Source: Magicicada septendecula (taxonomy: Eukaryota; Arthropoda; Insecta; Hemiptera; Cicadidae). From it: DNA of 64,000 bases. How positions within the stretch are numbered: position 1 is the first letter of the stretch; every line of letters begins with the position of its first letter. Both the position numbers and the translations under genes were made by a program. Positions 32,751-43,960 of the stretch are shown here, piece after piece. The notes under the pieces were generated by a model. The model was not told the DNA's origin, made no database searches, and saw nothing but the letters and a program-made list of their open reading frames with translations. The stretch lies in assembly GCA_034769895.1 (NCBI GenBank), contig CM068372.1, positions 437,972,958 to 438,036,957 on the forward strand. The letters are read 5' to 3'.

Positions 32751-32754
32751 TATC

Positions 32755-33300
32755 TTAAAATAAGAATTCGTAGGCCTAGGCCTATATTAATCTCTGTTAC
32801 AAACAAATAGCCGACCCTATTGTTCACTTTATTCCCCCCAAGTTAACCATTTTACAGTTGAAAAATGAACCATTCTTAATAAAAATCATCTAAATTAAAT
32901 TAAACGATTTTGTGAAGTTTTGTACGTAGGGAATACCCCGTCATTTTTATAACCTCAAGATCACGTTGTACGATTGTTTGTAAGAATATGAAGACTGTTT
33001 TTGTTGACGTGATGGCGATAAAAATAGATGGAGGTTGTTCGGTAGACGGAATGACATAAACTATACGACAAAGTAAAATATGATATTCAGGTTGTTACCA
33101 ATGAAATAGCACATTGACATTAGAAAGTGTGTTAAGTTATCAACGGTATTTAGGCGCGAGGTTAGGAAAAGTAGTTTTGTTTCCATTCTGTGGTGTCTGA
33201 GTGTCCAAATCCGGTGTGCATTGTATGGGATGTAGTTAATATAGGCCGGTGTTTTCCTGCGCAGAAAAGAAGAGGAAAAAAAATTCTAGAGAAAGAAAAG
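32755..33300. other. AT-rich, no gene recognised
   Basis: Contains a TAGGCCTAGGCCTA double palindrome near 32771. No coding signal. Confidence 0.5.
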
Positions 33301-33305
33301 GAAGA

Positions 33306-33370
33306 GGAAGACAATAACGAAACCGTAAGAAGACAATAACGACACCGTAAGAAGACAATAACGAAGAGAA
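33306..33370. repeat. 22-bp tandem repeat, about 2.7 copies
   Basis: GAAGACAATAACGAMACCGTAA occurs twice, followed by a partial third copy. The wider 33260-33480 region is purine-rich. Confidence 0.85.
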
Positions 33371-33479
33371 GAAGAAGAAGAAGGTATATGACGAGAAAAG
33401 AGAAGAAAAGAAAGAAGGTGTAAGAAGAGAAATAGAAGAAGAAAAGAAAGACAACGCGGGGGATGAAGGCGAAGAAGAA

Positions 33480-34030
33480 TTATTTTGTGTAGTCGACAGA
33501 AGCCAAGGGATATTTTCTTACACGTCCGCAGGCACGCTCTACCAGTATACTCTTTCTTTATTAGCTTCCATTTACTTTATTTAAGGCTTTTATCATCTGG
33601 TTTTATATCTGTCAATATACATAAAAGCTGCGTTATCCAATATGTGTCCATCAATTTACCACAGTAAAATAAAGTAATTTCCAACGACGGAATTCCGATA
33701 GTAATGTAGCGTTGACCTCGGTCAGAGAGTGCTGCCGTCCGCGGCGTCGTGACCCCCCCCCTCGCTAATAAAGTTAACTAATAAATCCCAATCAGCCGTC
33801 ATTCGCTTGTTTAATGAGTTAGTTAAGAACCGGTTGTGTCCGCGTACACATGTGTTGGTTTAACATGACACCGGCTCGTTCTATAATTTGTGCGAACCTG
33901 TTTTGCGTATTGATAGATTTATACAGACTCTGTCTCACTCTCTCCCTCTCACTGCTTCAGTCTTTCTCATGAACTACTCGCATGTACAAACAATTATGCA
34001 CATTTGATTAAACCTATCTCAAAATACTCA
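33480..34030. other. No gene recognised
   Basis: Ordinary mixed sequence with a C9 run near 33752. No supported gene. Confidence 0.45.
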
Positions 34031-34033
34031 AAC

Positions 34034-34035
<2 letters not shown>

Positions 34036-34086
<51 letters not shown>

Positions 34087-34099
34087 CCTCTCTCTCTAC
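34036..34099. repeat. (TC)n microsatellite
   Basis: About 64 bp of TC with CCC interruptions. Confidence 0.95.
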
Positions 34100-34488
34100 T
34101 CCTCATTTGCCGATAATATAATTGTCCGAGCCAAGAATCACAAACGGCAATTTCTAAGTTACTTGTCAAAAGTTGATCCGATGGAAAACGGACAAAGGGG
34201 AAGGAAAGAAACGGGTTTGGACTTTACAGGAAAGGAAATGAAGCTTCAAAGGAAAGTAAACGGAGTAACGAAATATAAAACGATGGGTATACGGTAAACT
34301 CAAAAGCGAGCAGCAAAACTCTACGTGCATAAATATAGGAAAAGAACGTAGTTAAGGAGGCGGAGGAGATTTTCTATCTGAGGGCATGATTGTTGCTGAT
34401 AAATGCGAAAGGAAGAGAATATTGGGGTGTGTTCGGGAAACGAACCATCTATTAGGAACGAATAAGAAACAATTTTTTAGGAACATAC
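34100..34488. other. No gene recognised
   Basis: Purine-rich mixed sequence up to the SINE insertion site. Confidence 0.45.
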
Positions 34489-34499
34489 AAATTTAGTAT

Positions 34500-34815
34500 G
34501 GAGGCTCAGTAGACCAGTGGGAATGGCACCTGGCTACTAATCTAGAGGTCCCGGGTTCGATTCCCGGGCCCGCACCATAAAATCAAGGTGCGTTTTTCAG
34601 CCCCCAGGTCGACTCAGCCTGTTGAAAATGATTACCTGGGATAACATCCTGGTGATAATAATGGGCGGCTGAAGCGTAGTGCTGGCCACTCCGCCTTCCT
34701 TGTATGCCGTACGGCTCTTGTATGGCAGCCTACCCTGCCTGACTCCTAAGCTGCTTCGGTAGTACACATGGAATAAGAAATAAAAAATTTACTTCGGTGG
34801 TACACATGGAATAAA
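34500..34815 (+). mobile_element. tRNA-derived SINE, complete, with 11-bp target duplication
   Basis: The insertion is bounded by a perfect duplication, AAATTTAGTAT, at 34489-34499 and 34816-34826. The head is tRNA-like: an A-box-like TAGACCAGTGG near 34510 and a perfect T-arm, CCCGGGTTCGATTCCCGGG (34550-34568), containing the canonical B box GGTTCGATTCC, followed by GCACCA. The body carries a CCTGGGATAACATCCTGGTG segment and ends with a tail unit, CTTCGGTRGTACACATGGAA, present twice in tandem. It is non-coding and depends on a LINE for movement. The perfect duplication suggests a relatively young insertion. Confidence 0.93.
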
Positions 34816-34859
34816 AAATTTAGTATAATACTCTTAAGAACGACATTTTATGGCTTAGA

Positions 34860-35255
34860 AACGTAGTGTTGAACTATAGTACGTAGGGTTGTTAAGAGAA
34901 GAAGGTAACGGACATTGATTAGAATGATTTGTAACAGAGTATTACACTTAAGAGCATTAAATAAAATATATAAAGTGTGTAAGGAGCAATAATGAAATAT
35001 GGCGATAAAGGGTGGAAAAGTACGGTGGCTGTAAGCACACTGAAAGCATGTCAGAGGAGAGGGCGGATACGATTATAAAATAAACATTATCTGAATAAGA
35101 GATAAAGAAGATGTCGGAAAATGTGGTGGAACGCGGTTATGGCGGATCAAAAAGAAAATAGATAAGCTTTAGAATAATGACTGCCAGGGATCGTTACCGC
35201 TACGATTGTTTAGAAAAGTGCAAACTGCATTACATCGCACAAAGAGAAACAAGAG
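34860..35255 (+). pseudogene. LINE C-terminal relic
   Basis: Across frameshifts the pieces read NMAIKGGKVRWL, RMSEER, KHYLNKR, then GGTRLWRIKKKID and LWNNDCQG. They follow the pattern K.RWLGHV.RMSEERAP ... W.DAV..D.KKIGI..W of insect LINE C-termini. It ends exactly where repeat family A copy 2 begins. Catalytic motifs are absent. Confidence 0.55.
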
Positions 35256-35261
35256 ATTATG

Positions 35262-35465
35262 AGGTGTGTGAGAGTTACTGCTCAGTCCGTTTGTAACCAA
35301 AGCAATTACAGTCTTTGTCTGCACGTGTCAGTCGGAGTAGTGCGGTCTCAGTTCCGTGGAAACTTTTAATAGTGCGCCGCCGACAGACCAGACTGCATTG
35401 ACTGAACTTCACCTGTGTTGGCTACAATCGATTTTGCAGTGTTTACTCCGAGTGCGAACATAATG
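35262..35465 (-). repeat. Dispersed repeat family A, copy 2 (inverted)
   Basis: Inverse match to 26465-26710, including GTGTGTGAGAGTTACTGCTC, CAGTCCGTTTGTAACC, CTCAGTTCCGTGGAAACTTT and GCCGACAGACCAGACTGCAT. Confidence 0.78.
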
Positions 35466-36755
35466 TAGCGTTTACTTTACGTTCTCTGTGTTCCACTAAC
35501 ATTTGATTTATAGTTAACGGTAACAGTTGTAAGCTGTATTGCTATAGTTTCTGCAGAGTATATATATATCTCAAAAACCTAGTAAAGGTTTTGCATCATT
35601 CAAGCGTCAGGGAACCGAAACCCAGGTAAAACAATAAGATGATCAATGTATAGGCTATTATTATCGAATTAAAATTGTATCCGTATTTGTGTCCTACGTT
35701 ATTAGAATGGTTTGAAGCATTCGTGCGATCCTGTTGAGACAGCACAATAGAAAATTAGTGCGGAACTTGCCTGATAGATGGCATCAGAACCCACAAGTTC
35801 CTAGTTCTCAGGGCGTATAGGAAATAATCCTCAACCGGTTTGTCTTTAAGGCTATTGTCGAAGGCAATAAAACCTTGAATTATCCAGTTTTGGTTCATCG
35901 CTCATAGGATACATGACACTCTGAAGCTGTATTGGACGCAACACGTCTAGAAGAGAAAACTATGATTAAAATCTTGAGCCTTTCAAATCATCAGATTGGG
36001 GTACGAAATAACAATACAATCCTGTGTCTGTTGCGAATCTTTAACACAGCCTTGGAAAGGACAGATTCGTAGACGACGGAAGATGAAAACTGATCTTCGA
36101 ACATGTAACGTTAGCAGACGGTTTAAAGCAGAAGAGGACGTTAAGATGGAATAAATATATACGAGAGGAGGGAATCGCAAAGGACGCAAGAGGATAGGAA
36201 TAAGGAAATGAAGGAGAGAGCATACATTGGCAGAGATGGGTGGAGGCATAAATTCATAGACCCGACTTTAGGTTATAAAGACGTAGTAGTAACGTTATTA
36301 GAATAAGTTATCGATAAAGATCTACTCGAGAAGGAAGAGCTGAGGAGATGAATAGCGGCAGAGAATAAAACGCAGATAACCTTGGATAAAATGTTGGAAA
36401 GTAAATTGACACAAATAAGCTAAAGGTTTGTAAGTTGCAGAAGTAACCAGCCAGTTTCAACTTACATCGGCGAGACTCGGATAAATACCAAATCTGTATC
36501 ATAATATGTACTAAATAGATGCTAAAGGAAGACAGTAGGTATTAAGAAAAAAGAGAACTGTAGAAAGAATTTACTATCGCAGATTGTACACTAGATAGAG
36601 ATGTAGTGTATAGGTGTAGCGTGCACAAGGTAAAAATTGTGTACGCAATTGCTACTTTGGTCAAATAAATTTAGTACTGTACTGTTGTGATGATCTGCTG
36701 AGCTATTATGGAGTTAATAGAAGTAACTAAATTTACGTACGGAGCTCAATGCTGA
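35466..36755. other. No gene recognised
   Basis: Mixed sequence. The stretch 36080-36260 reads as broken lysine/arginine-rich frames that might be an eroded LINE C-terminus, but no diagnostic motif is visible. Confidence 0.4.
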
Positions 36756-37020
36756 CAGTTGTCTGTCACAAACAAGAAAAGTATGAATGGGTTTGAAGAA
36801 AAGCAGTTGAAGCAGTATAAAGAATTTCTCAGAAGAGAGAGTACAGTGTCCTGGGTACAGGTTGAAGGTGTATCTAATGACAAAATTAGAAGAGGAACAA
36901 CAATAACTTACTGGATGGTAGACGTAATAGATATCAGGTAGCTTATGCTGTACGGATATGTAATGAGAATGGCAAATAATAGACGGCGAAAACAAGTCTT
37001 AAATTGTGTACCAATCACGA
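36756..37020 (+). pseudogene. LINE C-terminal relic
   Basis: The frame reads EGVSNDKIRRGTTITYWMVD, VIDIR, then (after a stop) LMLYGYVMRMANNRRRKQVL. The VIDxRxLMWYGHVMRM..NRRPKQVL pattern is characteristic of an insect LINE C-terminus different from the 3150 family. It is short and lacks polymerase motifs. Confidence 0.65.
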
Positions 37021-37119
37021 GAAAGCAATAAGAACGACATGCTTTGGTTTAGATAATCGTAATAACGGAGATAATCCATCCGGCGCTTATTCCTCTGAGA
37101 TTTATGACTATATAATTTT

Positions 37120-37765
37120 TTTTTTGGCAGATTACAATCAAAACATTTCATTATCCATAACAAAATTTGTGGCTTTTCTGGGGCAAATCATATTAGAACA
37201 AAGATTGTCATACACGACTCGTCAGTAACACAGGTGCCAGATTTCAAGTATCTAAGGTGTAGCATCACATACCAAGACGATAAAGAGGTTGAAAGCAAAA
37301 TTAGTCTCTTCCATTCGCTTTATGGCTGTATCATTAAACACAAGAAAACAAGGAAAGAGACGCAATTTTAATATTATAATGTAATGGCCATACCTCAAGT
37401 ACTGCATGGTAGTGAGACTTGGATTAGGAAGGCCGAAGATATATCTAGAATACAAGGAGCGAAATGAGGTTCTGGAGGGCTGTGAAGGGTTATACTAGGA
37501 GATATCTTATCAGAAATGATCATATTAGAATGGCGCTACGGAGTGGCAGTTCCACGTAGAGAGAATGGATCCAACTAGATTTACAAGAAAAGCCCTTGAC
37601 TATCGTCCAAGGGGGAAGGGAATTGTGGGAAGACCCCGTAAGCGATGGTTGGATGACTTCCGTTGAGACTGGAACAGGCTAATAGTCTAAGCCGTAAAGG
37701 ATGACAACGGACTACGACGGAGATAATGAAGGAAATGAGAAAAGGAGACATAAGAAAGAATGGAG
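37120..37765 (+). pseudogene. LINE reverse transcriptase C-terminal relic
   Basis: Frame pieces are VPDFKYLRCSITYQDDKEVE, SKISLFHSLYGCII, VMAIPQVLHGSETW, ISRIQGAK, then FHVERMDPTRFTRKALDYRP, RGKGIVGRPRKRWLDDFR, and NRL near the end. The landmarks match the 3150/4060/54410 family (F.YL.C.ITY, AIP..L.GSETW, GRPRKRW, DRNRL). Frameshifts separate the blocks. The upstream palm is missing. Confidence 0.8.
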
Positions 37766-38805
37766 TTCAAAATGTGGTATGCGGCAGAGGCCATAGGACT
37801 CTTCGATCAGTAGTAGTAGGAAAGAAGAAAAAGAAATACTGGAGGACCCAGGGGTGCCCCCAACAAGGCAATACTGGAGAAAGCCCCCCTCCAAAATCTC
37901 CTTATCTCCGTTGAAATATTCTTCCTTTTGCTTCGATCTTATTAAATTGCCTTCAGACTTTAATTTATTACTAGCCTATGTTGATATGCATTCAAGATCA
38001 CGCTGATTTTTAATCATGAAAACAAATTTATATATTTTATAATATTGTAATATAAATAATAATATTTTTGTTCATTTAAAAGATTCTGTGAACTAACTAA
38101 ACTTATGACTTGTCGTAGCTACTAGAAGTCACAAGACGCTACTGAAATAAGGTAATATAATAATTAAATTGTGGACTCTATACTGGAAACATGAATTTTA
38201 AATTTATGAAATGATCCAATTAAACTGATGAATATCCTCAATTTTTGAGTTTCCAACTTTTTGCCACGGAATAAAATTTTATTTCGCAAAACCTTTTTAA
38301 TTTTCAAAGCGATTGTGAAACATTAGAAAAAGGATTAAAATACAAGAAACAAAAATAAAAACATAGTTTTATTTAAAAAAAAAAAATACTTGTAAAACAA
38401 CGATTAGAATAAAAAATGTGTTCAAGCTGCCCAAGTATCTTGTTTATGACAACATTTTGAACCAAAAGCATTGCAGCAATACTCAGTTAATTGTTATTAA
38501 GTTGTCTAAGGATTTCAAACACAGCCCCGTTTTTCTCTGTTTACTAGAAATAGCGAATTAGTTGATAATAGCAAAAGATCTAAAAACTAGCCTAAAGTCC
38601 CGCCCACCCAAAATTCTGAAGGTTCAACTTGCGGCATACTCCTACTCTGTGGGCATTTCTTCCGACGGCGACATGGCAACCGTGCAAATGAGGCTGAATG
38701 ATTTTTTTTTATAGCAGCACTGACCATTAAAATTATGAGCCTTATCAGATTCGATTGTGCTAACGTGCAATCGGATTTTGTGTCAAGACAGCGCAGTAGA
38801 CACAC
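37766..38805. other. No gene recognised
   Basis: AT-rich. At 37845-37905 a CCCAGGGGTGCCCCC / AAGCCCCCCTCC segment might be a hAT-type terminus, but no partner end or target duplication was found. Confidence 0.4.
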
Positions 38806-38966
38806 TTAACAAGTTAAAACAAGCTTGTGTGGTGATAAAGAAGATTCCTTGGGCTTAGGTCTTTAGGGAATTACCTAAAGCATTTTCGTATAGCCATGAA
38901 ACTGTGGAAGTTGAACATTGTCGTTCTGGACAACAACGAATGGCACGACATTATGAAAACGAGTTC

Positions 38967-39025
<59 letters not shown>

Positions 39026-39090
39026 TCATCAAATCTGATCATATCATTTGGCGGTAACAGTGATTGGTTATGAACTAAATTAAAACTACC
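38806..39090 (+). repeat. Dispersed repeat family D, copy 1, with internal (AG)n
   Basis: Matches 42515-42735: AARTTAAAACAAGCTT at the left, a CATGAAACTGT...GTGGAA/GGGGAT...GAAC middle, and GGTTATGAACTAAATTAAAA at the right. An AG tract (38968-39022) sits inside. One frame in both copies gives HETVxxExCRSG..R..RH, which resembles the linker after a mariner-type helix-turn-helix; this is suggestive only. Confidence 0.6.
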
Positions 39091-40176
39091 TGGCTGATTA
39101 TGAAATCAAATTTTGTTCAAAACATTTTTTAAATCTATTATTGTTCTCTGGTTATCTCTAAACATTTTGGTATATAATATAAAATAGTTTTTAGGTTTTA
39201 AATGTGCTTTATAAAATATTTTGTAAAACACTGAACACCGACTTTTTGCCCTTTGTGAGCAGATAATGTTGTTGACTCAACATAAACTTTTCTTAGTGAC
39301 AATATGGAATCTCGTGAAAATTGTTTGTTATTTGTTAGTACTGTATTTGTTTTGAGTTGGTTGGTACTCCTGTCCATCACAAACAACCTAAATAACTTTA
39401 AACATGTCCTAAATAACTGCCATAAATTGGTTGGTACTCTGTTTCTAAATAACCTAATCTAACCTAATGTAACCACCTGTTGTTGACATAAAGACACTCC
39501 ACTTCGGTGTATATTATGTTATTGTTTCATTTAATGAGGGAAATATTACAAAACTCCAAACATTGAAACAAGTGTACATACCACTGGGGAAAACGCAGTT
39601 CAAGCCATGAAAATAGCTGATAGGGCGCGGGAGCTTTCCGCGTAAAGTCAACTTCAAGATATAAAAAAAATAAATAAATAAATAAAAAACAGCAAGACAA
39701 GCAAGAAGACTGAAAAAAGGAAAGCAGAAGAGGGACCGGAAGAATGTAAAGATAATCCAAGCTATGGAGAAAGAAATTTTTGAAGCTATGTTATGGTTCC
39801 ATCTTTAAAAATTTGTTACTTGACTTTAATTGCGGTTTTCTCAAAATCCCTTTTTTTACTTTATGCACACTTTTTCCAGGAAGGGGTAAGATACAGCCTC
39901 GGAAATTACAATGAAATGTGTTTCTATATTCAGTTTCTGATTGTTTCTTAATATAGGCCTACTTATTAGTTGAAGAAATAAAAATAAACTATTTTTTAAA
40001 ACCTGTCAAAAGAGTATCTAAGAAACAATTTTTAAAAAGTATGAAAAACCTTTTTTTAAATTCTTTTTTTTAAGCTACTTACAACCGTCAGACTAAGAAA
40101 CCCTAAAATTTCAGATCATAATCTTGTACAGTTTCTGAGAAAAGCGTACACAAAAATTTTTAAATCTAACACGGGT
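39091..40176. other. AT-rich, no gene recognised
   Basis: Contains a short AACCTAATCTAACCTAATG stretch near 39450 and an (AAAT)n near 39670. No gene. Confidence 0.5.
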
Positions 40177-40189
40177 AAGATCGACCTCA

Positions 40190-41039
40190 TTACAAAAGCT
40201 CTAACCCATTGGAAGAAAAAATTCAAAGGGATGGGTATTGAAATTGACGATGACACATGCTTGTACACACTGCAGTTTGCAGACGATCAAGTGAGATGTG
40301 CAAATGAAAAAGAAGACCTGAAACATATGAGACGTAAACTGAAGGAAAAGTATGGAAAATGGGGATTACTGATGAACATAGAAAAAATGCAGTATCTGTA
40401 TGTCGAAAAAGAACAAAACAGATTTAATCTTAGAAAATAACGAACGTATACAAAAATGCAACAGCTACAAATACTTAGGAATAAACTTTAATGAAGAAGG
40501 AACAGATGATGTTGAAATAAAATCAGGAATAAACAAGCAAAAAAATAATTAGATCATTGAATGAAGCACACAAGTTGGAAAAGGAAGGAGGAAAGAATAT
40601 ACGATAGTATATTTAATCAGATACAACGTGATTAAAAGCACGTTGATGTACGGATCTGAAACATGGAGAATAAAAGAACAGGTAAAAAGAAAGTTAGAAG
40701 CTACAGAAATGGGTGGTTTGAGACGACTAGCTAGAACTTCAAGGCTAGAGCGAATACGAAATGAAATCAAAGAAGAAATGGGCGTACAAAAGAGAATCAT
40801 CGACTGCATTGAAGAAAAACAACTAATCGGGTACGGACACATAAAAAGAATGGGACAAGAGCGACTACCAAAGAAAACAATGAGATGGATAACTAGAGAG
40901 CACAGAAAGAAAGGAAGACCCAAGAAAACGTGGATAGAGGGCATAAGAAGGCAATGAGCGATAGAGGACTAAACGATGAAAACTGCAACGACAGACAATG
41001 GAGGTTGGGCATCGGACAACGTCGTGGTACGTTAAAAAA
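40190..41039 (+). pseudogene. 5'-truncated LINE insertion with 13-bp target duplication
   Basis: The insertion lies between AAGATCGACCTCA at 40177-40189 and the same 13 bp at 41040-41052, and ends in TTAAAAAAA. It begins inside the palm. GMGIEIDDDTCLYTLQFADD (40231 onward) holds motif C as FADD near 40282; LLMNIEKMQYLYVEKEQ follows as motif D. Then come STLMYGSETWRIKEQ, EATEMGGLRRLARTSRLERI, EEKQLIGYGHIKRMGQERLP, HRKKGRPKKTWIEGI and AMSDRGLNDENCNDRQWRLG. Only a few frameshifts separate long open blocks, so it is less decayed than most LINE relics here. It is a different family from the 3150 copy. Confidence 0.92.
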
Positions 41040-41052
41040 AAGATCGACCTCA

Positions 41053-42510
41053 CTGAGCCCCCTTAGTTTTTCTCCATATCTGTTCAGACTGGACCAGACT
41101 GCTTACATGGCCAATTGTGTTTCCCACCAGTTTCTTCTTACCTATCAAATAATGTTTGGTGACACAATGGTGGGCCGATTTAGCAGCATAAAGCAGTTCG
41201 ATAAGGAAAAGACAACAGTAAGTCTTTTTATTTCATAACCCAGATTTTGAAGTTGCTCAAGTTACTGTAATTCTCAGCAGACCTTTACCCATTGTTTTGC
41301 ATATATTTTTTCCCTACTGACACAGTCTACAAATTTTGACTTTCAAATGATACAGCTTTATTCTGCAGTCAGGTTTTTGTTTTTCATTATAATTACGGCA
41401 TTTTGATTAAAACGGACAAACAGTAGGGGGAAGCAATTGTGAAATAAAATATTTATAAAAACTTAATATTTTAATTAAAAATTTTATATTTATGGAGCAG
41501 CATAAGTATTACTAGTAAAGGTGTTTTTTCCTTGTTAAGCAATTGGAACCGACAAAAAACTACGACAAAATTCTGACAATTAAACGAACGAAGAAATTTC
41601 TTAACTAACAAACGAAAGGGAAACATAAAAAAAGGAAACCAGGTAAAATTAAAATCCGGCTGACAAAATATTTAATTATCGCGTAATTACCGGATATCTG
41701 TGCGCGCGATTCTTTCGTCCACTGTTGCTTTTCTTTACAATTCCGTTTGGTCGACGCACCCTCAACCCCGCCACCCCGTCCCCCGACTGCAGGCTGCTGT
41801 ATAATTGGAAACGTCGTCTACAATTATAGTAACACGGTGTTTGCACTAAATAACGTCCGCACCCTGCCAACCACTCCCAGTGTCCTGTTATCAAACACAA
41901 TATATCTTCAATTTAACCCTCTCTTTCCGTGCGAACCGGCCACCGACGCTGCCATCTATATTCTTCTTTATCACCCCCTTTGCCTCTTACGACACATGCA
42001 CATACACCCCCCACACTTCCTCGCCCTTTCAATTTTCCAAATTCACACCGGGTCACACAGACAAGCGCGCACGCGTCCGCATTCTCTTATAAATACTTCG
42101 GCCACTTAATAACGTGGGCCCTGTCTAAACATGTGGCCGGTGTGTCTGTTTACCGTCTCCCACAGCAGCCCACTTTAGATATTGGAAAATCACATGATCG
42201 CGTAGCGTAGCTGTTTACGACATTAGTCACAGCCCACGAGTCTTTGCGACCCCTACTGTAATATACCCTACAACGCGATACACTCGTTCCAGTAGTGGGC
42301 AAAGATTCTCTAAAATGTAATGAGACTGAATTTCTTCTACAAATTAGCATTGCTGTGTGACCAAGATATTGATAAAAAAAAAGTTTTAGCTTTTAGCTTT
42401 ACCGGATTTAACAGGCGTACAGGTTTTCTGCTTGTTTCCTCTCACGTGAAAAAGTCAATCTCAAACAAGCTAATAAGATTTTGTGTCAAACTTCAAATGA
42501 AATGCAACAA
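41053..42510. other. No gene recognised; C-rich block
   Basis: 41740-42110 is pyrimidine-rich and GC-richer, with open but domain-free plus-strand frames of 70-120 codons (P-rich, H-rich). It could include a host regulatory or exonic segment, but nothing diagnostic is visible. Confidence 0.35.
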
Positions 42511-42514
42511 AAAC

Positions 42515-42735
42515 ATTTAACAAGATAAAACAAGCTTATACAGATGAAGAAGTCGTCCTTACGGCTCAGATTTTTGGTGGTACAACACAGATTTTTGTAC
42601 AGGCATGAAACTGTAGGGGATGAACCTTGCTCTGGAGGACCAAGAATACCACGACATGATAAAATTGAGACCAAAGGGAGAGGTCTTATCAAATCTGGTC
42701 ATATCGTTTGGTTATGAACTAAATTAAAATTTAAT
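42515..42735 (+). repeat. Dispersed repeat family D, copy 2
   Basis: Second copy of the repeat at 38806-39090. The frame here reads RFLYRHETVGDEPCSGGPRI then PRHDKI, which is the basis for a tentative link to a mariner-type N-terminal domain. Confidence 0.6.
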
Positions 42736-42763
42736 GAAGAAAGTTGTGTTAATGGTTATAATC

Positions 42764-42912
42764 ACAAACAGAATTATCACTGTTGCACACCGCTATAGAA
42801 AAATTACTCCGATTAGCGCTTTCAAGCTCATCGAGGATGAGCTGAGAAGCTTGAAAGCGCTAATCGGAGTAATTTTTCTACAGTGGTGTGCAACAGTAAT
42901 AATTCTGTTTGT
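42764..42912. mobile_element. Foldback element: 65-bp near-perfect inverted repeat
   Basis: The arms 42764-42828 and 42848-42912 are nearly perfect reverse complements (for example GAAAGCGCTAATCGGAGTAA on the right). They are separated by a 19-bp loop and begin and end with ACAAACAGAATTAT / ATAATTCTGTTTGT. TA-containing flanks are present on both sides. The whole structure can fold into one long hairpin, as in foldback MITEs. It is non-coding. Confidence 0.88.
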
Positions 42913-43189
42913 AAATTAAAATTACCAAACTGTTCGTGAAATTTTCGTGCACAATTTGAGTCCGTATGAAGTCGAGGATAAATATCACATTGACCTTTAT
43001 CCCATTCGATTTTTATTGTTTCCAGAAATCGAACGCTGATCTCGGGTCTGGTTTTTTAAAGTGTAGATAGCACTCAAAGGATTGTGAAGGACCAGCTGAA
43101 GCTACTGACAGTTGAAGACTTTGAAAACTTCCAGTTCTTATTATGACTTAGAACTTACCAAAATAAACAGAAAGAAAATAATTTTTGTA

Positions 43190-43960
43190 GGCTTTTAAAC
43201 TTTCGTTTCCGTCACCAGAAACGGTGTCAGTTTATCACCAGCTCTGTTCAATGTATTCTTCGAAAACAACAGTTGAGAAGACGGATGCGAAGAATCTCAA
43301 AATATGAAAGTACGTTACTATAAACTATACGTTGGTTTCAGGCGACCTATTCGTTTCCAAAACGATGAAGGTAAGCTGCAACAAGCAGCCGATGAATTAA
43401 ATTTAAAACTGTAAAATCCAGAATATGAGGATAGCTAAATCTGACACTAAATTATGAAGTTTAGAAGACCAAAAGTCGCAGTTAATAATTAAATAATTGA
43501 GCAAGTCAGACGGTAATTATTTGGATAACAAATTATAACTATGAGATTAATGTACAAAACAAACTCGATATATTTCAAAATGTGTGTGTGACTATAAACA
43601 GAACACACAAGGTCTCAAAGTTAAATATCTACAATACAGTGACTATATTTACTTTAATGTATGGAAGTAAGCCTGGAATTTCACAGACAATACAACAATA
43701 CAGTCGGAAATCTCAGAGTGAAAGAGTGAAGAGTTTTGAGAATAGTAAAAGGGTGCTCAACGAATCGACAGGTCCTTGAAGAAACAAAGCAAGAGTTACA
43801 AGGAAATGACGGAATCAACAGAATGTTGGTAAACAGATTCACAAAGGTAGTGAAACGATATTAACGCCTGAAAACAAGAAGTCTGGGAAGTTGTATGAAA
43901 CGATGGACATACTAATATCTGAAAAGTTTGAAGAGACATAACCATTCTGTTTAACCCCTT
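43190..43960 (+). pseudogene. Degenerate LINE reverse transcriptase relic
   Basis: Motif B is visible as VTRNGVSLSPALFNVFFE near 43207-43260. Later pieces are NDEGKLQQAADELNLK, IMKFRRPKV, ...INRTHKVSKLNIYNTVTIFT, LMYGSKPGI and RVLRIVKGCST. The order fits the 3150-type LINE family, but there are many frameshifts and stops. Motif C is not recognisable. This is one of the most decayed copies. Confidence 0.6.

Noticed and set aside
34500-34580. A functional tRNA gene
   Set aside because: The T-arm is perfect, but the anticodon arm does not fold well and the segment is the head of a SINE with its own target duplication.
39450-39472. CCTAA-like run as insect telomeric repeat
   Set aside because: Only two imperfect CCTAA/CTAACC units are present; insect telomere sequence would be a long regular TTAGG array.
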